A stretch of DNA of 64,000 nt, from the NCBI GenBank assembly GCA_016125455.1, contig WGLS01000001.1:62001-126000 (forward strand), written 5' to 3'. This document shows, one piece after another, positions 6,608 through 15,927 of the stretch. The notes under the pieces are model-generated. The model saw only the letters and a program-made list of their open reading frames with translations, was not told the origin of the DNA and did no database searches. The translations under genes were made by a program, and so were the position numbers. The stretch's first letter is position 1; each line of letters begins with the position of its first letter. The DNA comes from Alphaproteobacteria bacterium. GTDB lineage: Bacteria; Pseudomonadota; Alphaproteobacteria; Caulobacterales; Parvularculaceae.

Positions 6608-9025
6608 TCAGGCGCGCAATGCGCCGCCGGTGGCCTTGGCCGCCGCATCGACGACCTTTGCGGCGATCGCGTCTATCTCCTGATCGGTAAGGGTCTTTTC
6701 GCGCGGCTGAATTGTAACTTCGACCGCCAACGACTTCCGACCTTCCGGCACGCCCTTGCCTTGATACACATCGAACAAACGCACCGCTGCGATCATTTTC
6801 TTGTCCGCGCCTTCAACGGCGCGCAGGAGCGTCGCCGCCTCGACGGACTGATCGACAATGAACGCGAAATCGCGCGTCAGCGGGAGGAATTCGGACGCGC
6901 CAAGCGAGGGTTTGGTTTTCGTGGCGCGCGCTCTCGGCGCGGGGATCGCATCGAGATTGACCTCAAACCCGAAAATCGGTCCGTCGATATCCAGGTCCTT
7001 GAGGATCCGCGGATGAAGCTCGCCGAATTCGGCGAGCGTCAGCCTGGGGCCGAGACGGATCACGCCCGATCTTCCAGGGTGGTACCAGCCAGGCGCGCCG
7101 GCCGCGACCTGGGTCTGGGCGACATTCAAGCCGGCAGCTTCGAGCGCCGCCAAAGCATCGGCCTTGGCGGTGAAGACGTCAGCTTTCGGCAGGGCGCCCC
7201 GCCAGTCGCGGGGCGGCGCCGAGCGACGCGCCCCGCCCGCCAGCGCCATCTGCCCTTCAGGCCGATCGGACAGATAGATCGGGGCGACCTCGAACAGCGC
7301 CAGATCGCCGCGTCCGCGGTCGGCGTTGCGTTGCAGCGCCTTGATCAGGTTTGGCAACAGCGATGGCCGCATCACGGACAGATCAGCGGAAATCGGATTG
7401 GCCAGAATGAGACCTTGCTCGCGCAGCCAGTCCGCGCCCGCCGAAAACAGCGCCGCCGAACGTTCCTCCGTGAACGACCAGGTCACCGCTTCGTGGAGGC
7501 CACGTACGGCAAGCGCGCGACGCACTGCATACCGCCGCCGCTGGATCGAGGTAGGCGATCCGAGTTCCACTTCGTTCCGCCGCGGCAGCGTGGACGTCTT
7601 GAGATTGTCGAAACCGACGATACGGACGATTTCCTCGACGAGGTCCGCTTTGCCCTCGATGTCCGGGCGCCAGGTCGGCGCGATGACGCGCCGTGGCGTG
7701 CGCGATCGATCGACATCAAATCCGAGGGCGTGGAGGATGTCGCTGGCCCGATCATCCTCGACCTCGACGCCTGTAAGGCGACTGGTTTCCGACGGCGGAA
7801 AATCAATCGTTTTCGGCGCAATTGGCGGCTCCCCGGCCACGAACGCCTCGGACGGTTCGCCGCCGCACGCTTCAAGGACCATGGCGGTCGCCTGATCGAG
7901 GCCTGCGGTCACGAATGCGGGGTCAACGCCCCGTTCGAAGCGATACCGGGCGTCAGAATTGATGCCGGTCTTGCGGCCAGTCTTCGCCGTTCGGAGCGGA
8001 TCGAAGTACGCGCTTTCGATAAAGACATTGACCGTTTTCTCTGTGCACCCTGTTTCTTCGCCGCCCATGACGCCGCCGAGCCCGATGGCTCCTGAGTCGT
8101 CGGCTATGACGCACATCGTCTCGTCAACGACGTACTCGCGTCCGTCGAGCGCTAGGAATTTCTCGCCAGCCGCGCCAAGGCGCGCGCGAATGACGCCTTT
8201 CAGTTTATCCGCATCGTAGACGTGAAGCGGTCTCGCGCGGTCGTAGGACATGAAATTCGTGATATCGACAAGCGCATTGATCGGCCGCAGGCCGATCGCC
8301 CGAAGACGATCCTTCAGCCATGCCGGGCTCTGGCCGTTCTTCACGCCACGGACGATCCGGCCGGCAAAAACCGGGCACGTGTTCGCCGCTCCGTCCGGGA
8401 ATTCAAGCGCGATCTTCTGTGAGCACGGAAAGGCGCCAGCGACCGGCGCGGGCGCTTTCGTCCTGAGGCGTCCAATCCCCGCCGCCGCGAGATCTCGCGC
8501 CACGCCAGCGACGCCGTTCGTGTCCGGCCGGTTTGGCGTCACCTCGAAGTCGATGACCGGATCGCTGGCGCCAAGCGCTTCGACAACGCTGTCGCCGACC
8601 CTGGCGTCGGCCGGCGCCTCGATAATGCCGTCGTGGTCGTCGCCCAGCTCAAGTTCGCGCGCCGAGCACATCATGCCGAAGCTTTCGACGCCGCGGATCC
8701 TGGCTTTCGACAAGGTCACGTCAATGCCCGGAACGTAGGTCCCGACGGCGGCATAGGCGACCTTGATGCCAGCGCGGGCATTCGGCGCACCGCAGACGAT
8801 CTGTTTTACGCCGTCCCGCGTCGCAACCTGGCAAACGCGCAGCTTGTCGGCGTCGGGGTGCGGCTCAGCCGCGAGCACTTCGCCAATCGTAAAGTCCTTC
8901 AGCCGCTCCGCCGGGTCGTCTACATGCTCGACCTCAAGCCCGACGCGGACCATCGTCGCAACGATGACATCAAGCGGGGCGTCGGTCTCAAGGTGCTCTT
9001 TGAGCCAGGAAAGCGTGAACTTCAT
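6608..9025 (-). CDS. pheT: Phenylalanyl-tRNA synthetase beta subunit
   Basis: An 805-residue protein of normal length for PheT, which with PheS forms the (alpha-beta)2 enzyme charging tRNA-Phe. Domains in order: N-terminal tRNA-binding/EMAP-like domain (VCQVATRDG, VCGAPNARAG), the B3/B4 editing region, B5, the catalytic-like core (ERGVDP ... IVRIVGFDNL) and a C-terminal anticodon-binding FDX-ACB domain (LPLTRDFAFIVD ... VTIQPREKTLTDQEI). Unusually, pheT is not next to pheS: a plus-strand NRPS gene and a small membrane protein gene separate them by about 4.9 kb. It must therefore have its own promoter or depend on a long antisense-crossed transcript. Confidence 0.97.
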   Translation of the reverse strand: MKFTLSWLKEHLETDAPLDVIVATMVRVGLEVEHVDDPAERLKDFTIGEVLAAEPHPDADKLRVCQVATRDGVKQIVCGAPNARAGIKVAYAAVGTYVPGIDVTLSKARIRGVESFGMMCSARELELGDDHDGIIEAPADARVGDSVVEALGASDPVIDFEVTPNRPDTNGVAGVARDLAAAGIGRLRTKAPAPVAGAFPCSQKIALEFPDGAANTCPVFAGRIVRGVKNGQSPAWLKDRLRAIGLRPINALVDITNFMSYDRARPLHVYDADKLKGVIRARLGAAGEKFLALDGREYVVDETMCVIADDSGAIGLGGVMGGEETGCTEKTVNVFIESAYFDPLRTAKTGRKTGINSDARYRFERGVDPAFVTAGLDQATAMVLEACGGEPSEAFVAGEPPIAPKTIDFPPSETSRLTGVEVEDDRASDILHALGFDVDRSRTPRRVIAPTWRPDIEGKADLVEEIVRIVGFDNLKTSTLPRRNEVELGSPTSIQRRRYAVRRALAVRGLHEAVTWSFTEERSAALFSAGADWLREQGLILANPISADLSVMRPSLLPNLIKALQRNADRGRGDLALFEVAPIYLSDRPEGQMALAGGARRSAPPRDWRGALPKADVFTAKADALAALEAAGLNVAQTQVAAGAPGWYHPGRSGVIRLGPRLTLAEFGELHPRILKDLDIDGPIFGFEVNLDAIPAPRARATKTKPSLGASEFLPLTRDFAFIVDQSVEAATLLRAVEGADKKMIAAVRLFDVYQGKGVPEGRKSLAVEVTIQPREKTLTDQEIDAIAAKVVDAAAKATGGALRA

Positions 9026-9126
9026 GGGTGGCGTCTTGTCGGGGTTGCTGCAAGGCCCTGCCCTTAATGTGATAGACGCAACGGGTCCAGTGCGCCCGTT
9101 GGCGCCTGACGTCCGGCCAACCCGCC

Positions 9127-12100
9127 ATGCCCATCCGGTCGAGCCAAAAAAATGCCCCGATGAATGGTTCGTTCAAGAAACTCGCCGATAACAGGGCATC
9201 CGTCATGCCGCGCAAAGACGCCGAGCCGCCCATGAAGACGCCGCCGACAGAGATCACATCATTGAACCTTACGCCGAGGCAACGCCTGCTCTGGCTTGAG
9301 AACCAGCTGGCGCCGCGCCTGCCGGTGAATGTCGAGATACTGATTCTGACTGTCGACGGCGACTTGTCGATCGAGGCGCTGCGCAGCGCCGTCGCGCGAT
9401 TGGCGGCTAACCACGACGCCTTAAACGCGCGCCTTGCCGAAACGGCTGGTGGCGCGAGCATTGAGTTTGGCGCATCGATCGAGGCGCCGTTCATAGCTGC
9501 TGAAATTGAACCGGGCGCCTTACGCGAATGGATCGTCAACCACTTGGCGCGCCCGTTTGCGGCCGGCGAACCTTTGAGCCGCATTGCGGCGGTGCGCGAA
9601 GGCTCAACCTGGCGTCTGATCCTTTGCCAGAGCCATCTCATCACCGACGGACATTCTATCGTGACGCTGTTCAAGGAGTGGTCGCGGCAATACGCAGATA
9701 TCATCAATGGCCGCGATCCGGCACGCGAATCCGCCACCTTAAGGTTCCGCGATGCGATGGTCCGACCGACGCGGCAAGGCGGACAGGACGCCGAACTAAA
9801 GGAATGGCGACGGATCCTCGGCGAACCGCCGCCGCCGCCGCAATACTATGGCGAACCAACCCTCCCGACTGCCGGCGTGCGGCGACGGCTCTTTCGCGAC
9901 TTAACCGTCGATCTCGGCGCAGCGATCGTTGAGCGTCCGGGCGCGCTTTCGCCGTCGATGTTCTTCGCGGCAATCGCGGCCGCGACGTTGCGCCGGACAG
10001 CGGGTACGGACGAAATACGGCTCAGCACGCCACTTCTTGGCCGGGCGCCCGATGAGTTTGGCATTGCCGGCGTTTTCATTGATGCCCCGCCGCTCGCGCT
10101 CGCGATTGATGACCGATCCAGCCTGCGTATGATTGGCGAACAGATCAGAGCCTTCGCCCAAAGCGCCAGATCGATCCGTCACGCAGCCGTACCTGCAACG
10201 CTGTCGGGCGCGGACGTCATCGTGAACTACTATCCGCCCCAGCCGTTCGAATTCGCCGGCATGCCCGCGGAGATCGACGTCACGACAGCGCTGGAATTGT
10301 TGCCGGCGACCGCCGCTGCAAACGCCGCGCCCGGCCTGCCTGGGCTGACGATCTGGGCCTTCGGCGACCGCGATGGCAGGCCCCGCCGCATTGCATTCGA
10401 CTTTGACGTCGGCCGCTGGCCTAAGCCCGCCGACCGGACGCGCTTCGCCGACCATTTTCACGCCCTGCTCGTCGCGGCGGCCGTCTCGCCCGACAGGCCG
10501 ATCGGCGACATCGACATCCTGACCGCGGATGATCGGGCGGCGGTCGATGCATTCCGCGACCCAACCGCCAACCCGCTGCCCCCTCATGACGACATCCTCG
10601 ACGCCATCCGCGCGCAGGCGCGCGCCGCGCCGGACAAGATCGCCGTCCATTTCGGCGCGATGCAGGCAACGTATGCGGAGCTGATGTCCGCCGCAGACCG
10701 CGTCGCGGCGGGATTGCGCGCCCGGGGCGTCGGCGAGGGCGATCTCGTCGCAATCTGCATGGATCGGGGCATCGACTTGCTGGAAGGCATGCTTGGCGTG
10801 TTGTCCGCCGGGGCCGCCTATGTGCCGCTCGATCCGAAGCACCCTGCCAGCCGGCTGTCGATGATCCTTGAGGACGCCAGCCCGAAGGTACTGCTGACGG
10901 ACGATCCGGATGGCGACATCGCGATAACGGCCGGCGATCGCGCCATGACGCTTGCCGACGTTCACGCGAATGGGGTCGACGGGGCGGGCGCAATCGAATG
11001 TCCGATTGCGCCTGATCTCGCCTACGTCATTTTCACCTCAGGCTCGACGGGCCGTCCGAAAGGCGTCGCAGTGCGGCGTAGCGGCCTCTCGGCATTTCTT
11101 GCCGCGATGCGCATCCGCCCGGGATTCGCCGCCGACGACGAATTGCTCGCCGTTACCACAGTCTCATTCGACATAGCGGCGCTGGAACTTTTCCTGCCCT
11201 TGTATTGCGGCGGTTCGCTTCGCATCGCCGAACATATCCAGACGATGGATGCCGAAGCATTGCAAATGCTGTTGGCAAACGGCCCTACGACTTTCCAGGC
11301 AACCCCGGCAACGTTCAAGCTGCTTCAGGCGGTTGGCTGGCGGAACCGGAGAGTCAAGGTTCTTTGCGGCGGCGAAGCTATGCCCGAAACGCTTGCTGCG
11401 TACCTTCGGGATGCCGCCGGGGCGGTCTGGAATATGTATGGCCCGACGGAAACGACCATATGGTCGTCGACAGACGACGTGTCGGCTCATGTCGGCGAGG
11501 TGTCGATCGGCAAGCCAATTCCCGGCACGGGCTTTTCAATCCGTACCCAGACGCTCGGCCTCGCCCCGCTAGGCGCGCCCGGTGAGCTGTGCATCCATGG
11601 CGCTGGCCTCGCAAGAGGATACCTCAACGACCCGGCGCGCACCGAAAGGAGCTTTCCTGACGATCCGTATAGCGAGTATTATCGCCTCTACATGACCGGC
11701 GATCTTGCGCGACTCGCGCCCGATGGGCGATTTCGATATCTCGGTCGCAACGATTTCCAGGTGAAGGTGCGCGGCTTTCGCGTTGAACTCGGAGAGATCG
11801 AAAGCCAGCTGCGGGCCTGTCCTGGCGTGGCCGACGCAATAGTTACGCCATTCGTCGATGCGTCCGGTCAAACGGCGCTAGCAGGCTACGTTGTCGGGGA
11901 TACTGAAGACGTCAGACCGGTGGCCGCGCGCCTTGCAGAGACGCTGCCGCCCTATATGCGACCTGCCGCATTGATCCGCCTCGACGCCTTTCCCCTGACG
12001 CCGAACGGAAAAATTGATCGCAAGGCTCTTCCTGCGCCGGATTCGCTGCAAGCCGCGACGTCGCGCTCCATCGATGACGTCGGCGCCCTTAAAAGTGACG

Positions 12101-13125
12101 TTCAGCGGATGATCGCGGACGTCTGGCGCAACCTGCTCAAGGTCGAGCGTATCGGGCCGGACTCGGATTTCTTTGAGCTTGGCGGCCACTCATTGCTCGC
12201 GTTTCGGATGGTCACGGAAATCGAAAGCGCTTCCGGCGTTCGAATCAATCTTGGCAGCGTATTCGAAAATTCAACGCTCGCGAAACTGGCGGCGCTTGTC
12301 GGTGCGGGATCAGGCGGCGCGGCAACCACCGTCATTCCGCTCCATGGGCGACCGGTCGGCGCGCCGCTGTTTTGCCTTTGCGGGATTGAACTATACAGCC
12401 AGCTTGGCGAGGCGTTGAACGGAGACGCGGACGTTTTTGGCGTTTTCGTGGAAGAAGAGACGGTTTTTCTGGAACAGGCCCTGAAGGGCGAAATCGCCGA
12501 AATCTCGATCGCGACGCTGGCCGAGAGGTATGTCGACGCAATCATGCGGAAACAACCGGACGGGCCATGCCGTCTTGCCGGCGTTTCGTTTGGCGGCGTC
12601 GTAGCGCTTGAAGCGGCCCGCGAACTTGCGCGTCGCGGGCGATCCGTAGACGTTGTTTTCCTGCTGGATACGATCCGGCGCGACAGTTACGAGCGACGAT
12701 CGCTCGCCACCGCCGTGGACCTTGCAGCAGGCGCATTGCGCGGCGAGGGCGTTGCGCTCGCACGTCGCGCTCTTAGAAAATTCGCAAAGGGCGCCGCGGA
12801 CGCGCCCGTGCTTGCGTCGGACAGCTCCGCTTCATCGGAGCGGGATGCCGAGCGGTTACGCGAGCTTGCGTTCTTGAAGGCGATGCAAGCCTATGACGCC
12901 ACCTTGCAGGCGACCGTCGGGCGCATCGTCCTTATCCGCGCGACGGACTGGTCCGGATGGGGACCGGGACACCGGTTCAAGCATGATTATGGATGGTCGA
13001 ACGCTCTTGGCGCGCCGGTCGATGTGATGGACGTCGCGGGCGAGCACCTTTCAATCATGCGCCAACCTCAGGTCAATAGCGTCGCGGCATGCATTCGGTC
13101 GGTCCTGGCCGAAACCGGCATGTAG
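9127..13125 (+). CDS. Single-module non-ribosomal peptide synthetase (C-A-PCP-TE)
   Basis: A 1332-residue enzyme with a full module and its own release domain. Condensation domain (about 45-450): the HHxxxDG motif reads SHLITDG, so the catalytic second His is kept and the first is Ser. Adenylation domain (about 490-990): FTSGSTGRPKG, NMYGPTETT, YMTGDLAR and NGKIDRKAL are all intact. By alignment to GrsA, the specificity pocket reads D-I-L-T-L-G-M-I-W-K, near the glycine code DILQLGLIWK. PCP (about 1005-1075): LGGHSLL with the phosphopantetheine Ser. Type I thioesterase: GVSFGG nucleophile and a late GEHLS His. A condensation domain at the front implies an acyl or aminoacyl donor from elsewhere. 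The N-terminal start is uncertain (several in-frame ATGs to 9232). It sits between pheT and pheS on the opposite strand. Confidence 0.93.
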   Translation: MPIRSSQKNAPMNGSFKKLADNRASVMPRKDAEPPMKTPPTEITSLNLTPRQRLLWLENQLAPRLPVNVEILILTVDGDLSIEALRSAVARLAANHDALNARLAETAGGASIEFGASIEAPFIAAEIEPGALREWIVNHLARPFAAGEPLSRIAAVREGSTWRLILCQSHLITDGHSIVTLFKEWSRQYADIINGRDPARESATLRFRDAMVRPTRQGGQDAELKEWRRILGEPPPPPQYYGEPTLPTAGVRRRLFRDLTVDLGAAIVERPGALSPSMFFAAIAAATLRRTAGTDEIRLSTPLLGRAPDEFGIAGVFIDAPPLALAIDDRSSLRMIGEQIRAFAQSARSIRHAAVPATLSGADVIVNYYPPQPFEFAGMPAEIDVTTALELLPATAAANAAPGLPGLTIWAFGDRDGRPRRIAFDFDVGRWPKPADRTRFADHFHALLVAAAVSPDRPIGDIDILTADDRAAVDAFRDPTANPLPPHDDILDAIRAQARAAPDKIAVHFGAMQATYAELMSAADRVAAGLRARGVGEGDLVAICMDRGIDLLEGMLGVLSAGAAYVPLDPKHPASRLSMILEDASPKVLLTDDPDGDIAITAGDRAMTLADVHANGVDGAGAIECPIAPDLAYVIFTSGSTGRPKGVAVRRSGLSAFLAAMRIRPGFAADDELLAVTTVSFDIAALELFLPLYCGGSLRIAEHIQTMDAEALQMLLANGPTTFQATPATFKLLQAVGWRNRRVKVLCGGEAMPETLAAYLRDAAGAVWNMYGPTETTIWSSTDDVSAHVGEVSIGKPIPGTGFSIRTQTLGLAPLGAPGELCIHGAGLARGYLNDPARTERSFPDDPYSEYYRLYMTGDLARLAPDGRFRYLGRNDFQVKVRGFRVELGEIESQLRACPGVADAIVTPFVDASGQTALAGYVVGDTEDVRPVAARLAETLPPYMRPAALIRLDAFPLTPNGKIDRKALPAPDSLQAATSRSIDDVGALKSDVQRMIADVWRNLLKVERIGPDSDFFELGGHSLLAFRMVTEIESASGVRINLGSVFENSTLAKLAALVGAGSGGAATTVIPLHGRPVGAPLFCLCGIELYSQLGEALNGDADVFGVFVEEETVFLEQALKGEIAEISIATLAERYVDAIMRKQPDGPCRLAGVSFGGVVALEAARELARRGRSVDVVFLLDTIRRDSYERRSLATAVDLAAGALRGEGVALARRALRKFAKGAADAPVLASDSSASSERDAERLRELAFLKAMQAYDATLQATVGRIVLIRATDWSGWGPGHRFKHDYGWSNALGAPVDVMDVAGEHLSIMRQPQVNSVAACIRSVLAETGM

Positions 13126-13151
13126 TTGCTGGCCGGTTGCCGCAGCGGCAA

Positions 13152-13634
13152 TCAGCGCACGGCGCCGCGACCGGCGCGGTTCATGGCTCGCCGCCGGCTG
13201 CGGGCGAGCGCGCCGCCCGCCGATGCCCCCGCCATGGCGAAGACGGCGATTTGCGGCTTCGGGACGCCATCAAAATTGTCGACGATCCATGCCGTGACTT
13301 CTTTCTGTGAAGACTCCAGCAATTTCGCGTCCTGAATCTCCGAGAGCGAAACGCCTGCGAGCGCCGCCAAGGCGAACCCTGCGCCGACTGCGGCGTAGAG
13401 AGCGCCATTGGGACCGATTCCGACAAGCTCGGGGGCGGCTGAGACAAGAAGCGCCGGCGCAAGCGCCGCAACGGCGACTCCCAGGAATGTCCAGAAGACA
13501 ACGACCGCCGCAAGCGAAGGGGTGACCTCGTCGCCCCGAAGGAAGCCGACGAGAAGCGTCGCCGCGCCAAGCACCACCGCAGCTGCGAGAGAAGCCTTCA
13601 GATAGGAAAAAATCCAGGAGAACACGAAACGCAT
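13152..13634 (-). CDS. Small membrane protein, function unknown
   Basis: A 160-residue protein starting MRFVFSWIFSYLKASLAAAV, with about four hydrophobic segments: an N-terminal hairpin of two helices, a third around FALAALAGVSL, and a C-terminal one around QIAVFAMAGASAGGAL just before an Arg-rich tail (RSRRRAMNRAGRG). Between the third and fourth segments is a polar stretch, LLESSQKEVTAWIVDNF. I do not recognise the family. Its stop lies 26 bp from the NRPS stop (convergent). The start at 13634 is preferred over the upstream option at 13691 because it begins directly with a membrane segment. Confidence 0.55.
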   Translation of the reverse strand: MRFVFSWIFSYLKASLAAAVVLGAATLLVGFLRGDEVTPSLAAVVVFWTFLGVAVAALAPALLVSAAPELVGIGPNGALYAAVGAGFALAALAGVSLSEIQDAKLLESSQKEVTAWIVDNFDGVPKPQIAVFAMAGASAGGALARSRRRAMNRAGRGAVR

Positions 13635-13691
13635 CGGCAACTCTGTACAATTCAGTCTGTTCGAACGACGTAACAGCGTCGATGCTTCCAC

Positions 13692-13945
13692 TTATCCGAA
13701 ACGGAACCGAAGACGCAGTTAGCGCGGCCCTTTCAATTCGCGACAACTTGCGTGGACCCGCGACAACCAGGGTGAACGCGCCGTTCACCATGAAGCCTGT
13801 GATCATTGGTCAAAAGGCGATCTTGCAGCCATTACGCCAAGCGCGTCTAATTGCAATGTAGACGGACAGGTTTGTTTCCAGACGTCCGGCTGTGAGCAAC
13901 GATAATGCCGGAAACGCTATCGCAATGCCGGCGGCTTAATCGCGG
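13692..13945. other. Intergenic region between pheS and the small membrane protein gene
   Basis: 254 bases. It holds the inverted repeat at 13771-13789 and a second GC-rich palindromic patch near pheS (TGCCGG repeated at about 13907 and 13926). No coding signal of its own; it presumably carries the promoter of the small membrane protein gene and the end of the pheS transcript. Confidence 0.4.
13771..13789. repeat. Perfect inverted repeat (hairpin or operator)
   Basis: GGTGAACG-CGC-CGTTCACC: 8-bp arms with a 3-nt centre, downstream of pheS and upstream of the small membrane protein gene. No T run follows on either strand, so it does not look like an ordinary intrinsic terminator; an operator or an RNA-processing hairpin are alternatives. 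Confidence 0.5.
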
Positions 13946-15040
13946 TCATCGACTAAGGCCGGTCGCCAGATTAGGCATGTCGAGCGGATCGAAGCCATAG
14001 TGTTCGAGCCACCGGGCGTCCGCAGCGAAAAAGTCGCGCAGGTCCGGAATGCCGTACTTCAGCATGGCGAGACGATCCACGCCCATGCCCCAGGCGAAAC
14101 CCTGATACTCGTCCGGATCCAGGCCGCAATTGCGCAGAACGGTCGGGTGCACCATGCCGCAGCCGAGGATCTCCATCCACGCCTCACCCTGCCCGATGCG
14201 CACCTCGTCGCCGACACGCTCGTACTTGACGTCCATTTCGGCGGACGGCTCCGTAAACGGAAAGAAATGCGGCCGGAATCTCGTCTCCAGCGCGTCGACT
14301 TCAAAAAATGTCTTCACGAAAGCTTCGAGCGTCCCCTTGAGGTGGCCCATGTGGCTTTCCCGGTCAATGACAAGCCCCTCCACCTGATGGAACATCGGCG
14401 TGTGGGTTTGGTCGGAATCGCAGCGATACGTCCGTCCCGGTATTATAATCCGAATCGGAGGCTTCACGCTCATCATGGTGCGGATCTGGACCGGACTCGT
14501 ATGGGTCCGCAGCAGCATCCTCGATCCGTCTTCCTTCGGATTGAAGAAGAACGTGTCGTGCATCTCGCGCGCCGGATGATCAGCCGGAAAGTTGAGCGCG
14601 GTGAAATTGTGAAAATCGTCCTCAATGTCCGGCCCTTCGGCGACGTCGAATCCCATCGCGGTGAAGATCGCGATGATTTCATCCATCACCTGGCTAACAG
14701 GGTGGATCGTTCCCATGGCGGAGGGCGCGACAGGCAGAGTGACATCGACCTTTTCCGACGCAAGGCGGGCGTCCAGTGCGGCGCCCTCCAGCTCGGCGCG
14801 ACGCAACTCGATTGCTTCGGCGATCTGCGTCTTGAGACCGTTGAGCGCCGGCCCCATGACCTGCCGCTCCTCCGGCGTCATCTTGCCGAGCGTCTTCATC
14901 TTCTCCGAGACGACGCCCTTCTTGCCGAGCGCGCCGACGCGCACCTCCTCAAGCGCCGCGATGTTCGCAGCTTTTGCGACCCGCGCGAGGGTGTCATTGA
15001 GGAGAGACGTGATTTCTTCCATCGGGTATTGACCTGCCAT
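13946..15040 (-). CDS. pheS: Phenylalanyl-tRNA synthetase alpha subunit
   Basis: A 364-residue catalytic subunit of normal length. The N-terminal coiled-coil (residues about 1-100) is followed by the class II catalytic core: [10 protein letters not shown], the motif 2 region [16 protein letters not shown], and motif 3 [18 protein letters not shown]. It makes phenylalanyl-adenylate and charges tRNA-Phe together with PheT. ATG 15040 is 62 bp from the divergent FkbM gene start. It is separated from rplT by the FkbM gene and a peptidase gene, and from pheT by the NRPS region, so the usual rplT-pheS-pheT contiguity is lost on both sides. Confidence 0.97.
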   Translation of the reverse strand: MAGQYPMEEITSLLNDTLARVAKAANIAALEEVRVGALGKKGVVSEKMKTLGKMTPEERQVMGPALNGLKTQIAEAIELRRAELEGAALDARLASEKVDVTLPVAPSAMGTIHPVSQVMDEIIAIFTAMGFDVAEGPDIEDDFHNFTALNFPADHPAREMHDTFFFNPKEDGSRMLLRTHTSPVQIRTMMSVKPPIRIIIPGRTYRCDSDQTHTPMFHQVEGLVIDRESHMGHLKGTLEAFVKTFFEVDALETRFRPHFFPFTEPSAEMDVKYERVGDEVRIGQGEAWMEILGCGMVHPTVLRNCGLDPDEYQGFAWGMGVDRLAMLKYGIPDLRDFFAADARWLEHYGFDPLDMPNLATGLSR

Positions 15041-15102
15041 TTCGTTCGGCGGCGGTCGTAGGCGGTTCAGCTCGGTTCGTCAAAGCGCAGGGAGAGGGAT
15101 CT

Positions 15103-15927
15103 TTGGTGCAGGACGGGACGGCCGCCCCTGCAATCGCCCGAAACACGAGGGCGGTCCGCCTGGGCGACTCTGTCGTCGAGGTCGTCGCGACGGACGCCTC
15201 CGCCGTCTACTGGCGTTCCGTGGCGGAAGGGCGCTGGGAGCCGGCGACGCTGCGGTTCATGGCGCGCGCCATGCAACCCGGGTCGGTTTTTGTTGATGTC
15301 GGCGCGTGGGTCGGCCCCCTCTCACTCCTTGCCGCCAGGATGGGCGCAAGGATCATCGCCCTCGAACCGGACCCCGCGGCCTTCGCCGAGTTGAAGACGA
15401 ATCTCGACGCGAATGGCGTTGTGGGCGAAGCGCTTAACGCCGCCCTCCACACCGGGCCGGAGGGCATTACGCTCTATGCGCCCGGCGGCGCCGGGCGATC
15501 AGTATCGACATCGTTCGGCGCGGGCGACGGAATCGCCGCGGCGTCGATGTCCGTCGACGACCTCTCGGTACGGATCAGGGGAGCAAGACCGCATGCGGAT
15601 GCGCCGGTCATAATCAAGATCGATATCGAAGGTCACGAGTTTGTCCTCGGAGACAACCTGGCGGCGCTTTGGCGAGAACATGCCGCTGCGCTTCACCTCT
15701 CGCTCCATCCTCGCGCGATCTGGGAGGCGGCGAGGCCGCGAATGGGAGATTTGCGCGCTCGACGCGCCGCCTTCGATGCGACGATGCGGCTTCTTGCCCC
15801 ATTCCGCGCGGGCGCGATCAGGCTTTCGAACGCGCCCTTTGCGCCCGTGACGCCAATGGTCCTGTTCCAGGCGTTTCGAACGCCGCGACCGAAAAACTTC
15901 ACCGTAGAAATCGGGCGGCCGCGCTAA
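15103..15927 (+). CDS. FkbM family SAM-dependent methyltransferase
   Basis: A 274-residue protein with the FkbM Rossmann core: SAM-binding FVDVGAWVGPLSLLAARMGA, acidic ribose-binding IALEPDPAAF, and the family signature IIKIDIEGHEF. FkbM enzymes O-methylate sugars, polyketides or glycan chains. The start is TTG 15103 (or GTG 15106), supported by GGGAGAGGG just upstream. Its stop overlaps the convergent peptidase stop in CTAA at 15924-15927. It could modify a polysaccharide or the NRPS product, but nothing in the sequence ties it to either. Confidence 0.85.
   Translation: MVQDGTAAPAIARNTRAVRLGDSVVEVVATDASAVYWRSVAEGRWEPATLRFMARAMQPGSVFVDVGAWVGPLSLLAARMGARIIALEPDPAAFAELKTNLDANGVVGEALNAALHTGPEGITLYAPGGAGRSVSTSFGAGDGIAAASMSVDDLSVRIRGARPHADAPVIIKIDIEGHEFVLGDNLAALWREHAAALHLSLHPRAIWEAARPRMGDLRARRAAFDATMRLLAPFRAGAIRLSNAPFAPVTPMVLFQAFRTPRPKNFTVEIGRPR

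Noticed and set aside
6539-8095. 518-codon plus-strand open frame opposite pheT
   Set aside because: It is fully antisense to a well-supported synthetase, Arg-rich, with no family resemblance; a shadow of GC-rich codon use.
9901-10965. 354-codon minus-strand open frame inside the NRPS gene
   Set aside because: Antisense shadow; the NRPS motifs on the plus strand run straight through it.
14000-15061. 353-codon plus-strand open frame opposite pheS
   Set aside because: Antisense to pheS, Arg/His-rich product with no domain.
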